Source: Nocardia sp. NBC_00403
Lineage (GTDB): Bacteria > Actinomycetota > Actinomycetes > Mycobacteriales > Mycobacteriaceae
Assembly (NCBI RefSeq): GCF_036046055.1
Contig: NZ_CP107939.1
Location: forward strand, 3,534,001-3,598,000
Reading direction: 5' to 3'
Length of the DNA: 64,000 nt
The notes beneath the pieces were generated by a model that made no database searches, had not been told where the DNA came from, and saw only the letters and a program-made list of their open reading frames with translations. Below are positions 38,559-46,931 of the stretch, one piece after another. Each line of letters begins with the position of its first letter. Within the stretch, counting starts at the first letter, position 1. A program made the translations under genes and the position numbers.

Positions 38559-39955
38559 ACGTCGGCTCCTGACGTCTGCGGCGGCGCGGTGGTCGACACG
38601 TGTGCGAAATGGTCGATCAGCCGCCGATTGAACTCGATGAGCCGAGCGTAGTTCACCAGGGAGATGCGTTCGTCGGTTCCATGGATCGTCGCGAGGTCGG
38701 CCTTGGTCAGCACAATGGGCGCGAAATTACAGCGCGCGGTGGCGAGATCGTTGTAGTGCCTGGCGTCGGTGGCGCCGGGGACGATGCCGGTGGTCACCGC
38801 GATGCCGGGCACCACGTCCTCGGCCAGTCGGGCAATCAGTTCGAACCCCGCGCCGGGTCGGGCAGGCCTGGTCGGCTCCGAGGTCATGCCGACCAGATCG
38901 ATGCGGACCCCCGCGTCACGCACCACCTTCCGGCAGTGTTCGAGCACCGACGCGACCGAATCACCGGGCAGGATACGGAAATTCACCAGGGCCTCGGCCT
39001 GTTGCGGCAGCACATTGGCCTTCACTCCGCCGCTGATCACCGTGGGCGCGGTGGTGGTGCGCACCAGCGCCTCGGTCTGCGGCGTCGCCGCCATCACCCG
39101 GGTGATCAACGGCGTGGCCAACCCGGCGAGGCCGAGCAGGCGGCGTCGGGAATCGGGCATGACATGCCGCAGCCTGGCCAGCATGTCGGACACCAACGGA
39201 ATCAGGCGCAACGGCATCGGATGGTCCTGGACGCGGCTCACCGCGCGAGCGATGCGGCCGACCGCGGTCTGGCGGCCCGGCATGGACGAATGCCCGCCTA
39301 CCTCCGACACCGACAACCGGATGGTGGCATAGCCCTTCTCGCCCAACATGATCGAGGCGACCGGACGATCCACGCCATCGGCAACGCCATCGGTGATCAC
39401 GCCGCCCTCGTCGAGCAGCAGGTCCGCGCGCACACCCGCGTCACGCAGCCGCTGCGCCATCCGCACCGCGCCCTGGTCGCCGAACACCTCCTCGTCGTGC
39501 CCGAAGGCCAGATATACGGTGTGTTCGGGCCGGATGCCCGCCGCGAGCGCGGCTTCGACGGCCTCCAGGATGGCCATCAGGCGGCTCTTGTCGTCGATGG
39601 CGCCGCGGCCCCAGATGAACTCGTCGTCGACAACGCCCGCGAATGGTGGATGAGTCCAGCGCGCCGGGTCGTCGACGGGCACCACGTCCTGGTGGGCGAG
39701 CAGGATCGCCGCCACGGTGTCCGGTGCCGTACCCGCCCACCGGTAGAGCCTGCTGTGGCCGAACCGCTCCAGCTCGAGCTCGTCGTGCACGAGCGGGAAG
39801 GACCGCTCCAGATGCTCGCCCAGTCGGGTGAACTCCGGGGCGTCGGCAGCGGGTTCTTCAGCGGACACCGTCACGCAACGCAGTGCTTGCGCCAATCGCT
39901 CGGCGACCAGCGCATCGACCGCGGTCGGGTTGATAGACGCGGCATCTTCGGTCAT
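38555..39955 (-). CDS. M20-family metallopeptidase (ArgE/DapE/CPG2-like)
   Basis: 466 residues. Metal-site motifs: AILLAHQDVVPVDDPARWTH (first His and Asp), FIWGRGAIDDKSRLMAILEA (bridging Asp), YLAFGHDEEVFGDQGAVRMA (Glu pair), and a late AR HYNDLA (GATDARHYND). Dimerisation domain with GGHSSMPGRQTAVGRIARAV. These enzymes remove terminal residues or acyl groups from peptides or amino acids using zinc. ATGA overlap on both sides links it to the CocE hydrolase before and the lipase after. Confidence 0.9.
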   Translation of the reverse strand: MTEDAASINPTAVDALVAERLAQALRCVTVSAEEPAADAPEFTRLGEHLERSFPLVHDELELERFGHSRLYRWAGTAPDTVAAILLAHQDVVPVDDPARWTHPPFAGVVDDEFIWGRGAIDDKSRLMAILEAVEAALAAGIRPEHTVYLAFGHDEEVFGDQGAVRMAQRLRDAGVRADLLLDEGGVITDGVADGVDRPVASIMLGEKGYATIRLSVSEVGGHSSMPGRQTAVGRIARAVSRVQDHPMPLRLIPLVSDMLARLRHVMPDSRRRLLGLAGLATPLITRVMAATPQTEALVRTTTAPTVISGGVKANVLPQQAEALVNFRILPGDSVASVLEHCRKVVRDAGVRIDLVGMTSEPTRPARPGAGFELIARLAEDVVPGIAVTTGIVPGATDARHYNDLATARCNFAPIVLTKADLATIHGTDERISLVNYARLIEFNRRLIDHFAHVSTTAPPQTSGADV

Positions 39956-41616
39956 CGATCACCGGTCTCGTACGGCGGCAGATTCATGGGCACCGTTGCA
40001 TTGTTCAACAGAACGGGGCCGAGCGTGATCGTCTTCTCGGCGCGCCATTTGACCAGGGCCTCGCTGACCCCGCCCGTCAGGTCGGGTTGCCGAGGCGCAC
40101 CGAGCAGCGGCAGGTCGAGCCGGGCCGCCGTCACGGTGACCGCGGTGTTCGCCGGGGTGTGCGACCACACATCGTCGATGACATCGGTGATCATCGCCCC
40201 GATTCGATGGCCCGCGGACAGCGGCCAATCCTGGGCCAACATCCTGACCTCGGCGGTCTCCGACACCGGCGCGATACCGCGGGTGATGATGGTGGCACGC
40301 CCGTCCGGGGCAATGTCGTACAGCTCGACCGTGACAGTGGCCGTCGGCGGACCGACCAGCCGCAACGACGCCGTCGGCGCGCCGGCCAGGTGCTGGTCCT
40401 GGGCGAGCGGTTCGGAGACCGACCAGATCTCTCGATCGGGCCCGGGAACAATGCCGCGGTCGGTGTAGACGCCGGGCCGCAGATCGACCGAGATCCGTCG
40501 CATGTCCTTCGGCGGCCACGCGGATTCCGAGCGCCAACCCCCGTCGTACTGACCGACCCTGACGCGCGGACCCGGTACCTCTACGTCGCGGCCCGCGACA
40601 TGCCTGTCGAAGAACGCGAGCAGTTCGGCGTCGAAATTCGGGGTGCCGCACTTCTCGTGGCAATCGCTGTGACTCCACTGGCCGAACCAGGCCCGGTGCT
40701 CGCCGGGGCCGAGCGCATCCCACACATCGAACACGCGGTAGGCCCTGGTGTTGTAGTCGAGGAACCCTTGGGCGAGAAATAGCGGAATCGTGTTACCGCG
40801 CAACTTGTCGACCAGATTGCGGTCGCGCCAGAACTCGGAGTTCACATTGTGGTCGGCGGTGTTCGCGGCGTACGGCGCGTAGCATTGCGGCGACATCTGC
40901 ACGGCGTTGGCTCGATATTCGGGGGAGTCGTCCCACCGACCCGGAGTGGAGGCGATGAGCAGGTGTTCCAGGCCCACCTGGTCGGCCGGGCGGATACCTC
41001 TGTCGATGACCGGCTTACCGCTGAACTTCCACGACACGCCCTGCATGTACAGGTAGGTGTACGGATCGACCGCAGACGCGAACGAGCCCACCGCGGCAAG
41101 GCCCTTCGGCTTGCCGGCGAGACCCATCATCGCGGTCCACCCCTCATAGGAGACGCCGACCATGCCGACCTTGCCGGTCGACCACGGCTGGCTCGCCGCC
41201 CACTCCACCGCGCTGGTGACATCCGAACGTTCCCCCGGCCCACCGTAATCCGGGCATCCCGACGACCCGCCGAACCCGCGCAGATCGACGATCACATAGG
41301 TGTAACCGGCCCGCAGGAACATGTCGACAGGGAGGAAGTCGATCGAAGGACCGTCCGCCAGGTGCGGGATGCTCAGATAGGCCAGGTGCGAACGATACGG
41401 GCTCACGGTGAGCACCACCGGAGTACGCGTGTCCTCCGAGATCCCGCGCGGGCGCATGATGTCCGCGTGCAACCGGGTGCCGTCCGGCGCGGTGATATAG
41501 CTCTGCGACCACGTGAACGGCAACCCGGCCGGATCGGCGGCGGACACCGGCGCCACCACCCCGAGTAGCAGCAGCACCCCGACCAACACCCGCGACAACG
41601 CGGCACCCACATTCAC
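39952..41616 (-). CDS. CocE/NonD (X-Pro dipeptidyl-peptidase-like) hydrolase, secreted
   Basis: 554 residues from GTG 41616. Signal peptide ends near PVSA/ADPAG. Catalytic alpha/beta domain: RTPVVLTVSPYRSHLAYLSI, VIVDLRGFGGSSGCPDYGGP, nucleophile elbow GKVGMVGVSYEGWTAMMGLA, acid and His near IPLFLAQGFLDYNTRAYRVF and GQWSHSDCHEKC. The C-terminal jelly-roll (PPTATVTVELYDIAPDGRAT) is typical of CocE. It cleaves esters or X-Pro peptides outside the cytosol. First gene of a four-gene operon with the M20 peptidase, lipase and ribH. Confidence 0.88.
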   Translation of the reverse strand: MNVGAALSRVLVGVLLLLGVVAPVSAADPAGLPFTWSQSYITAPDGTRLHADIMRPRGISEDTRTPVVLTVSPYRSHLAYLSIPHLADGPSIDFLPVDMFLRAGYTYVIVDLRGFGGSSGCPDYGGPGERSDVTSAVEWAASQPWSTGKVGMVGVSYEGWTAMMGLAGKPKGLAAVGSFASAVDPYTYLYMQGVSWKFSGKPVIDRGIRPADQVGLEHLLIASTPGRWDDSPEYRANAVQMSPQCYAPYAANTADHNVNSEFWRDRNLVDKLRGNTIPLFLAQGFLDYNTRAYRVFDVWDALGPGEHRAWFGQWSHSDCHEKCGTPNFDAELLAFFDRHVAGRDVEVPGPRVRVGQYDGGWRSESAWPPKDMRRISVDLRPGVYTDRGIVPGPDREIWSVSEPLAQDQHLAGAPTASLRLVGPPTATVTVELYDIAPDGRATIITRGIAPVSETAEVRMLAQDWPLSAGHRIGAMITDVIDDVWSHTPANTAVTVTAARLDLPLLGAPRQPDLTGGVSEALVKWRAEKTITLGPVLLNNATVPMNLPPYETGDR

Positions 41617-41681
41617 CTGAGCACTATCGACCGCTCCCGGGCGGCTGTCCAGCCCCCGGAAGCGGGGTGTCGGTCACCCGG

Positions 41682-42023
41682 TCACGGCTGCAGCAGGCCG
41701 AGGACATTGCCGTCGGCATCGGTGACCGTGGCGATCAGCTTCCCGCCCCCTACGTCCGTGGGCTTCTGCCCTGCCTCGGCGCCCGCCTCGACCAGGGCCG
41801 CGAGGTGCTTGTGGATGTCCTCGACGTGCCAGTAGCCGATCGGTCCCGTCATGCCCTTCTGCGCGCCGTTCGGGTCGAGGCCGATGTCCTGGCCTGCCAC
41901 GCGGTAGCCGACGTAGTACGCAGTGTCGGCGATCGGCTCCGCGCCGAACAGCGCATTGAACAAGCTCTTCGCCTTGACGAGGTCGGTGACGGGGTACACG
42001 ATGGTCTGCAGTCCTGCGGTCAT
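41682..42023 (-). CDS. VOC-family (glyoxalase-fold) protein
   Basis: 113 residues from ATG 42023 with AAGGAG six bases upstream. Typical beta-alpha-beta-beta-beta module: LQTIVYPVTDLVKAKSLFNA, YVGYRVAGQDIGLDPNGAQK, IGYWHVEDIHKHLAALVEAG and IATVTDADGNVLGLLQ. Metal ligands of classic glyoxalases are only partly conserved, so catalysis or simple ligand binding are both possible. Divergent from the SigJ-like sigma factor, 89 bases apart, and often found with it. Confidence 0.8.
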   Translation of the reverse strand: MTAGLQTIVYPVTDLVKAKSLFNALFGAEPIADTAYYVGYRVAGQDIGLDPNGAQKGMTGPIGYWHVEDIHKHLAALVEAGAEAGQKPTDVGGGKLIATVTDADGNVLGLLQP

Positions 42024-42112
42024 GATCGACTCCTTGTGTTCGCTTGCCAGCGGATTTCCCCGGTGTTCGCTCCGGTTCGTCTACTTGACCGACCGAATCG
42101 GGAGAATGTGAC

Positions 42113-42955
42113 ATGGACGAGGATTTTCTTGCCGAGCGCTTCGAAGAGCATCGGACGCACCTGCTCGCGGTGGCGTACCGGATGCTCGGCACCGGAAGCG
42201 AAGCCGACGACGCGCTCCAGGAAGCGTGGCTACGGCTGAGTCGTTCGGACACCGACGAGATCGACAATCTGGGTGGCTGGCTGACCACCGTGGTGGCGCG
42301 GGTCTGCCTGAACATGCTCCAGTCCCGCAAGACGCGGCGCGAGGAACCACTCGACGAGCTCGAGCCGCTGCCGTCCGCCGACGGTCCGGAACAGCAAGCG
42401 GTGCTCGGTGATTCGATCGGACTGGCGTTGCTGGTGGTGCTCGACACGCTGGCACCCCCGGAGCGGTTGTCCTTTGTCCTGCACGACATGTTCGCAGTGC
42501 CGTTCGATGAGATCGCCCCGATCGTCGGCAAGAGTCCGGCGGCGGCACGACAACTGGCGAGCCGGGCGCGGCGGCGGGTCCAGGGTGCGCGTGCGACTGT
42601 CGACCGCGATCGGCAGCGTGAGGTTGTCGACGCGTTTCTGGCGGCGTCGCGCAGCGGCGAGTTCGAGCGGTTGCTGACACTGCTCGACCCGGATGTGGTG
42701 CTGCGCGTGGATGCCGCCGCCATGGCCACGGGTGCGGTGGGCGCGCTCGGTGCGGGCGCGGTGGCCGAAACCTTCTCCGGCCGGGCCAAGGCGGCGCGAC
42801 TGGCGCTCATCGACGGCCGAGCGGGCGCGGTGTGGACCGTGGGCGGGACACCGCGGGTGGTCTTCGACTTCACCGTGTCCGACGGCCGGATCGTCGCTAT
42901 CGACCTGCTGGCCGACGCGGAGACGCTCGGACTGATGGAGCTCGAAGTCCAGTAG
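42113..42955 (+). CDS. ECF sigma factor with SnoaL-like C-terminal domain (SigJ type)
   Basis: 280 residues from ATG 42113. Sigma region 2: HRTHLLAVAYRMLGTGSEAD, DDALQEAWLRL. Region 4: LLVVLDTLAPPERLSFVLHD, FDEIAPIVGKSPAAARQLAS. Residues 170-280 form a SnoaL/NTF2-like domain (VVDAFLAASRSGEFERLLTL, VLRVDAAAMATGAVGALG). This is the ECF41/SigJ layout, in which the C-terminal domain replaces an anti-sigma factor. The gene is usually beside a small redox or VOC protein, as here. A copy of its last codons is found at 43687-43746. Confidence 0.88.
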   Translation: MDEDFLAERFEEHRTHLLAVAYRMLGTGSEADDALQEAWLRLSRSDTDEIDNLGGWLTTVVARVCLNMLQSRKTRREEPLDELEPLPSADGPEQQAVLGDSIGLALLVVLDTLAPPERLSFVLHDMFAVPFDEIAPIVGKSPAAARQLASRARRRVQGARATVDRDRQREVVDAFLAASRSGEFERLLTLLDPDVVLRVDAAAMATGAVGALGAGAVAETFSGRAKAARLALIDGRAGAVWTVGGTPRVVFDFTVSDGRIVAIDLLADAETLGLMELEVQ

Positions 42956-43065
42956 GGCTGGACTTGGCTGCGCCCTGCGCTGTCACATCTGGGCTGTGCG
43001 AACGGTCAGGGGTGTGACGGCGCAGCACCCACTCGCGCCGGAGGAGCGAGGCTAGGAGAGCCGCC

Positions 43066-43527
43066 ATGAGCAATGCACGATCGATCGGATACTGGACCAC
43101 GACCGCGGTGACAGTGTTCATTCTGGCGTCGGGTGGTGTCGCCGACCTGGTGCACCGTGCCGACACCGCGAGCGGCATGACCGAACTGGGGTACCCGACC
43201 TACGTCATGACCATTCTGGGTGTGTGGAAAGTGCTCGGTGCCTTGACAATTGCCGCGCCGCGATTCCCGCTGGTGAAGGAATGGGCGTACGCGGGCACAT
43301 TCTTCGATCTGACCGGAGCGTTCGCCTCGCACATTGCGCACGGCTCCGGCGCGAACCACCTGTACTACACCGGCTTCTTCGCGTTGTGCGCAGTGGCGTC
43401 GTGGGGGCTGCGGCCCGCGAGTCGCAAGCTCGCGGTGCCGGTCTTCCGTGGATTCGGGCGGGTTGCCGAGCCGCAGGCAAAGGACGCGCGGGCAGTGGCG
43501 ACCGGACGGATGCCCGCGGTCGCTTAG
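43066..43527 (+). CDS. DoxX-like membrane protein
   Basis: 153 residues from ATG 43066 with AGGAG at 43052-43056. Four hydrophobic segments: SIGYWTTTAVTVFILASGGV, TYVMTILGVWKVLGALTIAA, EWAYAGTFFDLTGAFASHIA, LYYTGFFALCAVASWGLRPA. This is the DoxX/DoxX-like pattern, a quinone-pool-linked family of poorly known role. The gene follows the sigma factor by 110 bases and is a plausible target. A strong terminator follows at 43550. Confidence 0.75.
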   Translation: MSNARSIGYWTTTAVTVFILASGGVADLVHRADTASGMTELGYPTYVMTILGVWKVLGALTIAAPRFPLVKEWAYAGTFFDLTGAFASHIAHGSGANHLYYTGFFALCAVASWGLRPASRKLAVPVFRGFGRVAEPQAKDARAVATGRMPAVA

Positions 43528-43549
43528 CGAAGAGCTCGTCCGTGCGCCG

Positions 43550-43587
43550 AAAATGGCCCGCCGTTCGGTAGGACGGCGGGCCATTTT
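43550..43587. terminator. Rho-independent terminator after DoxX gene
   Basis: Perfect 15-bp stem AAAATGGCCCGCCGT / ACGGCGGGCCATTTT with an 8-base loop, followed by CTTTT. It starts 23 bases after the DoxX stop and is symmetric, so it may also stop transcription from the right. Confidence 0.88.
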
Positions 43588-43610
43588 CTTTTGCTACAAC
43601 ATATAGCCGG

Positions 43611-43746
43611 AATTCGCTCGGGCCCATCCGCCGAAACGGATGGACCCGAACGAATTTCATGAATATCAGCCGACGAGGTTCTGATCGACCTGCTCGCCGA
43701 CGCGGAGACGATCGAGATGATGGAGCTCGAGCTCAGGGCCGGCTGA
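43611..43746 (+). pseudogene. Fossil junction: phosphatase-end terminator copy fused to sigma-factor tail
   Basis: Two fragments joined. Bases about 43611-43686 hold an imperfect hairpin (GAATTCGCTCGGGCCCATCCG-type stem) and CAGCCGACGAGGTTCT, closely resembling the region at 44878-44946 that is the terminator and last codons of the tyrosine phosphatase gene. From about 43687 to TGA 43744-43746 the frame reads VLIDLLADAETIEMMELE, a close copy of the last residues of the SigJ-like sigma factor (IDLLADAETLGLMELE). It is therefore the remnant of a lost paralogous sigma gene and a lost phosphatase copy, not a working gene. Confidence 0.65.
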
Positions 43747-43809
43747 CTGGGCGTCTGCGATCGGGTGCGGAATTGCGTGGCCGAGACGGCGAGACGGCGA
43801 GACGGCCGG

Positions 43810-44766
43810 TCAATACTGTTTGGGGAGGTCGGAGCGTCCGGCCGACCATGGTGACCCCCAGTACGATTCGAACGTCGGCAGCTGACGACCCGTACGGTCG
43901 AACAATGCCTCCGAACCCAGCCAAGACCATCCGACGTCTTCGTCCCACGGGAGGGTGAGGAGGGACTTGGCGGTGTGGATGTCTCGGTCCATCTCGGCTT
44001 CGTTGATCAGATACTCGGCCGATAATTGTGCTGTCGCGCTTCCCGTCTGGGCCGGGCTGCACGATACGAGCACGACCGGGCTTTCGGGATTGTCTTCGAC
44101 CGCTTCCAAGGTGTGCTCATTACCGGCGACGGCGGGCCCGTAGCTGTTTCCGTCGACGAACACCCGACGACGTTCGCCATTGATATCGACCTGGACAACG
44201 TGGGACTCCGGGTAGGCGTGGGAGAGGATGTACAACGGAGGGCGGCCGGTCCGTTGTACCTCCCTTTGCCACGGTGCGTCTCGGCGCTCGCTGTACTGCC
44301 AGAGTGGAGGCGAATGCTGCGTTGCGGGCCTTATCTGGTAGGTGTCGCGGTAGTAGAGGTCGCTGTCGCGGTTGCGCGCGCTCGCCCAGCTAGGAATATT
44401 CGCGATGTCGCGGTCGGTCTCGGGGAACAGTACGCCGAGCGGGCGTCCATCGGCATCGTGCAGCCCGACACTGTAGATATCCTCCGGTCGAAACGACAGA
44501 GACGTGCCGGTCTGCGTATCGATGCCGAAGATGGGTCCGCCCGCGGAACTATGCGGCGAATTGTCTGGTAGACCAAGCGAATTCGGACTCATCAGCCAGT
44601 CCCCGCCCAGTGTCAAGTTTCGGTCGCCCTGGACGATCGTGTTCGTGCCCGGGCCGCTGACGTCGGCGAACCGGGTAATCCGCTCGCTCACCACCCGTGC
44701 GAGATCCGTGGTGTCGGTCGCGAGTCGTCCTGTCAGACCCTCCAGCACATAGGTGGCGCTGCGCAT
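43810..44766 (-). CDS. Hypothetical protein with possible His-Cys peptidase dyad
   Basis: 318 residues from ATG 44766 (MRSATYVLEGLTGRLATDTT), with AGGGAC upstream. The first half is Gly/Asp/Ser-rich with no clear motif. In the second half LYILSHAYPESHVVQVDING (His183) and PVVLVSCSPAQTGSATAQLS (Cys236) are spaced and placed as in CHAT/C80/caspase-like cysteine peptidases, where His ends one strand and Cys the next. Similar strands occur in very large actinobacterial polymorphic proteins. No signal peptide. This may be a free-standing peptidase or the detached end of a larger toxin-like protein. The catalytic role is my inference only. Confidence 0.6.
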   Translation of the reverse strand: MRSATYVLEGLTGRLATDTTDLARVVSERITRFADVSGPGTNTIVQGDRNLTLGGDWLMSPNSLGLPDNSPHSSAGGPIFGIDTQTGTSLSFRPEDIYSVGLHDADGRPLGVLFPETDRDIANIPSWASARNRDSDLYYRDTYQIRPATQHSPPLWQYSERRDAPWQREVQRTGRPPLYILSHAYPESHVVQVDINGERRRVFVDGNSYGPAVAGNEHTLEAVEDNPESPVVLVSCSPAQTGSATAQLSAEYLINEAEMDRDIHTAKSLLTLPWDEDVGWSWLGSEALFDRTGRQLPTFESYWGSPWSAGRSDLPKQY

Positions 44767-44877
44767 ATCTGGATGTCCCTTGTCCGTGAAACTTCTGCGA
44801 AGCAGTATAGGGCCACTGCCGCACGACACGCCTGTGATGCTTGCCTGTTCGCTGCGGCGCGGACCTTCGGACGCGGT

Positions 44878-44915
44878 CGTTCGGGTCCAGCGTCGAAAAT
44901 ACCTGGACCCGAACG
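44878..44915 (-). terminator. Terminator of the tyrosine phosphatase gene
   Basis: Perfect 13-bp stem CGTTCGGGTCCAG / CTGGACCCGAACG with a 12-base loop, starting 13 bases beyond the stop of the phosphatase gene on the minus strand. No long T tract. A degenerate second copy exists at about 43615-43655. Confidence 0.7.
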
Positions 44916-44927
44916 AATTCCGAGTGT

Positions 44928-45815
44928 TCAGCCGACGAGGTTCTTACGCAGTTGCAGGATGGTGGTGGCGTCGAGGCCGAGCCCCTGGGTCAGGAACTTT
45001 CCGAAGTCTCCGTAATCCGCTTCCAGTTTGTCGACCGCCGTTTCCAGATAGGCGGCACGGACTTCCTGCAACGGAATCAGCAGATCGGGGTTCTGCATCA
45101 GGCCTGCTCGTTTCACGTCCTCGCGCAGCTTCGCGTCGGCCGCGGCCCGGAACTGATTCGACAGCAAATAGTCCTGGCGCGCAGTCTGTTCCGGCACGCC
45201 GACCGCCCGCAGGACCACGTAGGTCACCCAGCCGGTTCGATCCTTGCCCGCGGTGCAGTGATAGAGCGTGGCCTTGTCGGTTGCCGCGAGATCCTTGATC
45301 GTCTGCCCGAATTCAGCCAGCGAGTCCGTGTTGAAGAAGCTCCGGTAGACCCCCGCCATGATCTCCTCGGCCCGTCCGTTACCGAGCAATTCCTCCTGCC
45401 GCTGCGGATCGCGAGACTGAATCGCCTGCAGCATCTGCTGGAACAGCCCGGTGTCATCGATCGGCCGCGAGACCTGTTGCACACCCGCGGGCAGCTTGTC
45501 GGGCCCCGAGAACTGGACCTCCGCGGGCGTCCGTAGATCGATGGCCGCCTTCAGGTTCAGACTGCCCAGCTTCTGTACATCCGCAGCGGTCAGCTTGTCC
45601 AAGGAATCGGCTCGAATAGCCTTGCCGGACTTGACCTTCGCCCCGTCATAGGTCCGATATCCACCGATATCCCGAACATTCACCGCCCCCTGCAACTCGA
45701 TCCGCGCCGCCGCCTCGACGGTGGGATCGGCAATCGCGGTAGGCGGCGAACCGGTCGCGGTAAGTGCGAATGTCGCAAGGGCGGCGGTAATGAAAGAAAT
45801 AACAGAAATCTTCAT
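44928..45815 (-). CDS. Secreted tyrosine-protein phosphatase (Y_phosphatase3 family)
   Basis: 295 residues from ATG 45815 (MKISVISFITAALATFALTA). Signal peptide ends near AIA/DPTVE. Core motifs: ELQGAVNVRDIGGYRTYDGA, AIDLRTPAEVQFSGPDKLPA, and the P-loop TLYHCTAGKDRTGWVTYVVL with HC-x2-GKDR-TG. The last 60 residues (PDLLIPLQEVRAAYLETAVD, YGDFGKFLTQGLGLDATTIL) are typical of the family. It removes phosphate from phosphotyrosine or lipid phosphates outside the cell; PtpB-like enzymes of pathogens have this domain. Role in virulence is possible but not shown. Confidence 0.9.
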   Translation of the reverse strand: MKISVISFITAALATFALTATGSPPTAIADPTVEAAARIELQGAVNVRDIGGYRTYDGAKVKSGKAIRADSLDKLTAADVQKLGSLNLKAAIDLRTPAEVQFSGPDKLPAGVQQVSRPIDDTGLFQQMLQAIQSRDPQRQEELLGNGRAEEIMAGVYRSFFNTDSLAEFGQTIKDLAATDKATLYHCTAGKDRTGWVTYVVLRAVGVPEQTARQDYLLSNQFRAAADAKLREDVKRAGLMQNPDLLIPLQEVRAAYLETAVDKLEADYGDFGKFLTQGLGLDATTILQLRKNLVG

Positions 45816-46092
45816 GGCGGGGGACAGTAGGACCAAGGCCGAGGTGTCTGCAGCTGTTCTCTCCGCTTTCGCCGCAACGGCCCCGCTCACCGGGATTCTC
45901 TTCCTGTTCAACAGGATTCCAGTTCCATCCAACGGGATTCACCCTGCCGCAGGAAGATTCAGTGTATGAACGCGGAATATCCTTCATTTCTGCGCACCCG
46001 ACAGCTGCAGGCCACAGGCTAAGATCTCACTGCAGATCTCGTGACGCGAGGCCGCCCTCAGCGGCGTGGGTGGCGTCCTGGATGATGCGGGC

Positions 46093-46488
46093 ATGCTGGT
46101 GCGCACGGAGAAGATGCCGCAGGCCCCGCAGTGGCCGATGAAAGTTCGGGTTCACACGCCCGTCGGAGTCGCCGAGGTGCTCTGGCGCGGTGATCCGCAA
46201 GAAGCCGACGGCCACCACCTCATCGAGTGGACCGTCGATGACGACATCTTCTGGGGCCAGAACACGCAGCCGGCCCCACTTGCCGAGGCGGGACTCCGGC
46301 AGGAAGGCGACAGAGTAGTCGTGCGCGGGCGGCTCCAGCTGACCGAGGACGGCGCTGTGTACCTTCAGATGGGCGACTCACTGATTCTGTTCGATCTTGC
46401 ATCACCAATCCCCGCCAGCACCGACGGCGCCTGGGTGGAGATCAGCGTCGAAGTGAACAGCGTCGCTATCTACCCCTACCAGATCTGA
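46093..46488 (+). CDS. Hypothetical protein, likely cargo of the older element
   Basis: 131 residues from ATG 46093 (MLVRTEKMPQAPQWPMKVRV). Mostly beta-strand: VHTPVGVAEVLWRGDPQEAD, HHLIEWTVDDDIFWGQN, RVVVRGRLQLTEDGAVYLQM, WVEISVEVNSVAIYPYQI. No cysteines or membrane segment. Such small all-beta proteins are common in actinomycete mobile elements, and this gene lies just before the integrase fossil. Function unknown. No clear ribosome site, so the start could be different. Confidence 0.5.
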   Translation: MLVRTEKMPQAPQWPMKVRVHTPVGVAEVLWRGDPQEADGHHLIEWTVDDDIFWGQNTQPAPLAEAGLRQEGDRVVVRGRLQLTEDGAVYLQMGDSLILFDLASPIPASTDGAWVEISVEVNSVAIYPYQI

Positions 46489-46516
46489 AAGAACATCTGG
46501 GGACTCAGGTGTCTCC

Positions 46517-46726
46517 GACTACCTCGCGTCGATGCTCATCGCGAGCGGCGCGAACATCAAAGTCGTGCAAGCGCGAACACGGCACGCGAACGCGAAAACC
46601 ACGCTCGACACCTACGGTCATCTGTGGCCGGAAACAGACAAGTCCACCCGCCAGGCGATCGCCGGAGTGATTGCCCAACGGGTGGACTCTAATTCTGCTG
46701 CTACCGAGAGCCCGAATCAGGCGTAA
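46517..46726 (+). pseudogene. 3' fragment of a tyrosine-recombinase integrase gene
   Basis: Sixty-nine codons, in frame from 46517 to TAA 46724-46726, match the end of the intact integrase at 57577-57783: DYLASMLIASGANIKVVQAR then TRHANAKTTLDTYGHLWPET. It keeps the last catalytic His and the Tyr of TYGHL but has lost the rest. Protein similarity is high but not identical, so it came from a related, separate element. It ends seven bases before the left att repeat, exactly where an element's int gene would stop. Confidence 0.85.
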
Positions 46727-46733
46727 AAGCCCT

Positions 46734-46763
46734 GGTCAGGCTTACACGTCGAAGTAGAGCTCG
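46734..46763. repeat. attL, 30-bp direct repeat copy
   Basis: Begins GGTCAGGCTTACACGTCG and ends AGTAGAGCTCG. Identical for 30 bases to 57797-57826; the next base differs (G here, A in glnA1). It contains the last 22 coding bases of glnA1 including the stop, in reverse. Confidence 0.9.
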
Positions 46764-46869
46764 GACTAGGAACTGGGCGTTTGGTTCGTTGGTGGCCGTT
46801 GGTCTCGATGGCTGTGAGCTGGGGGTTTGCAGTCATAACGTTGGTCGGAATCGGCTCTCGGTGGGGCCG

Positions 46870-46887
46870 CTGCGTATGAACTGCGTA
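46870..46887 (+). repeat. 18-bp copy of a probable integrase arm site, left side
   Basis: CTGCGTATGAACTGCGTA, identical to 57749-57766 in the same orientation. Each copy contains TGCGTA twice, 11 bases apart (one DNA turn). Weaker similarity extends to GGCCTACTCGT beyond it. In the excised circle the two copies would flank the core as arm-type sites for Int or Xis. The right copy lies inside the end of int. Confidence 0.55.
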
Positions 46888-46931
46888 TGACGAAGGCGGT
46901 CGGACGGCCTACTCGTCGTTCTGTGTGGGCG

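Noticed and set aside
45950..46092. A third att repeat marking the left end of the older element
   Set aside because: I looked for the glnA1-end sequence here and left of the fossil int and found no recognisable copy.
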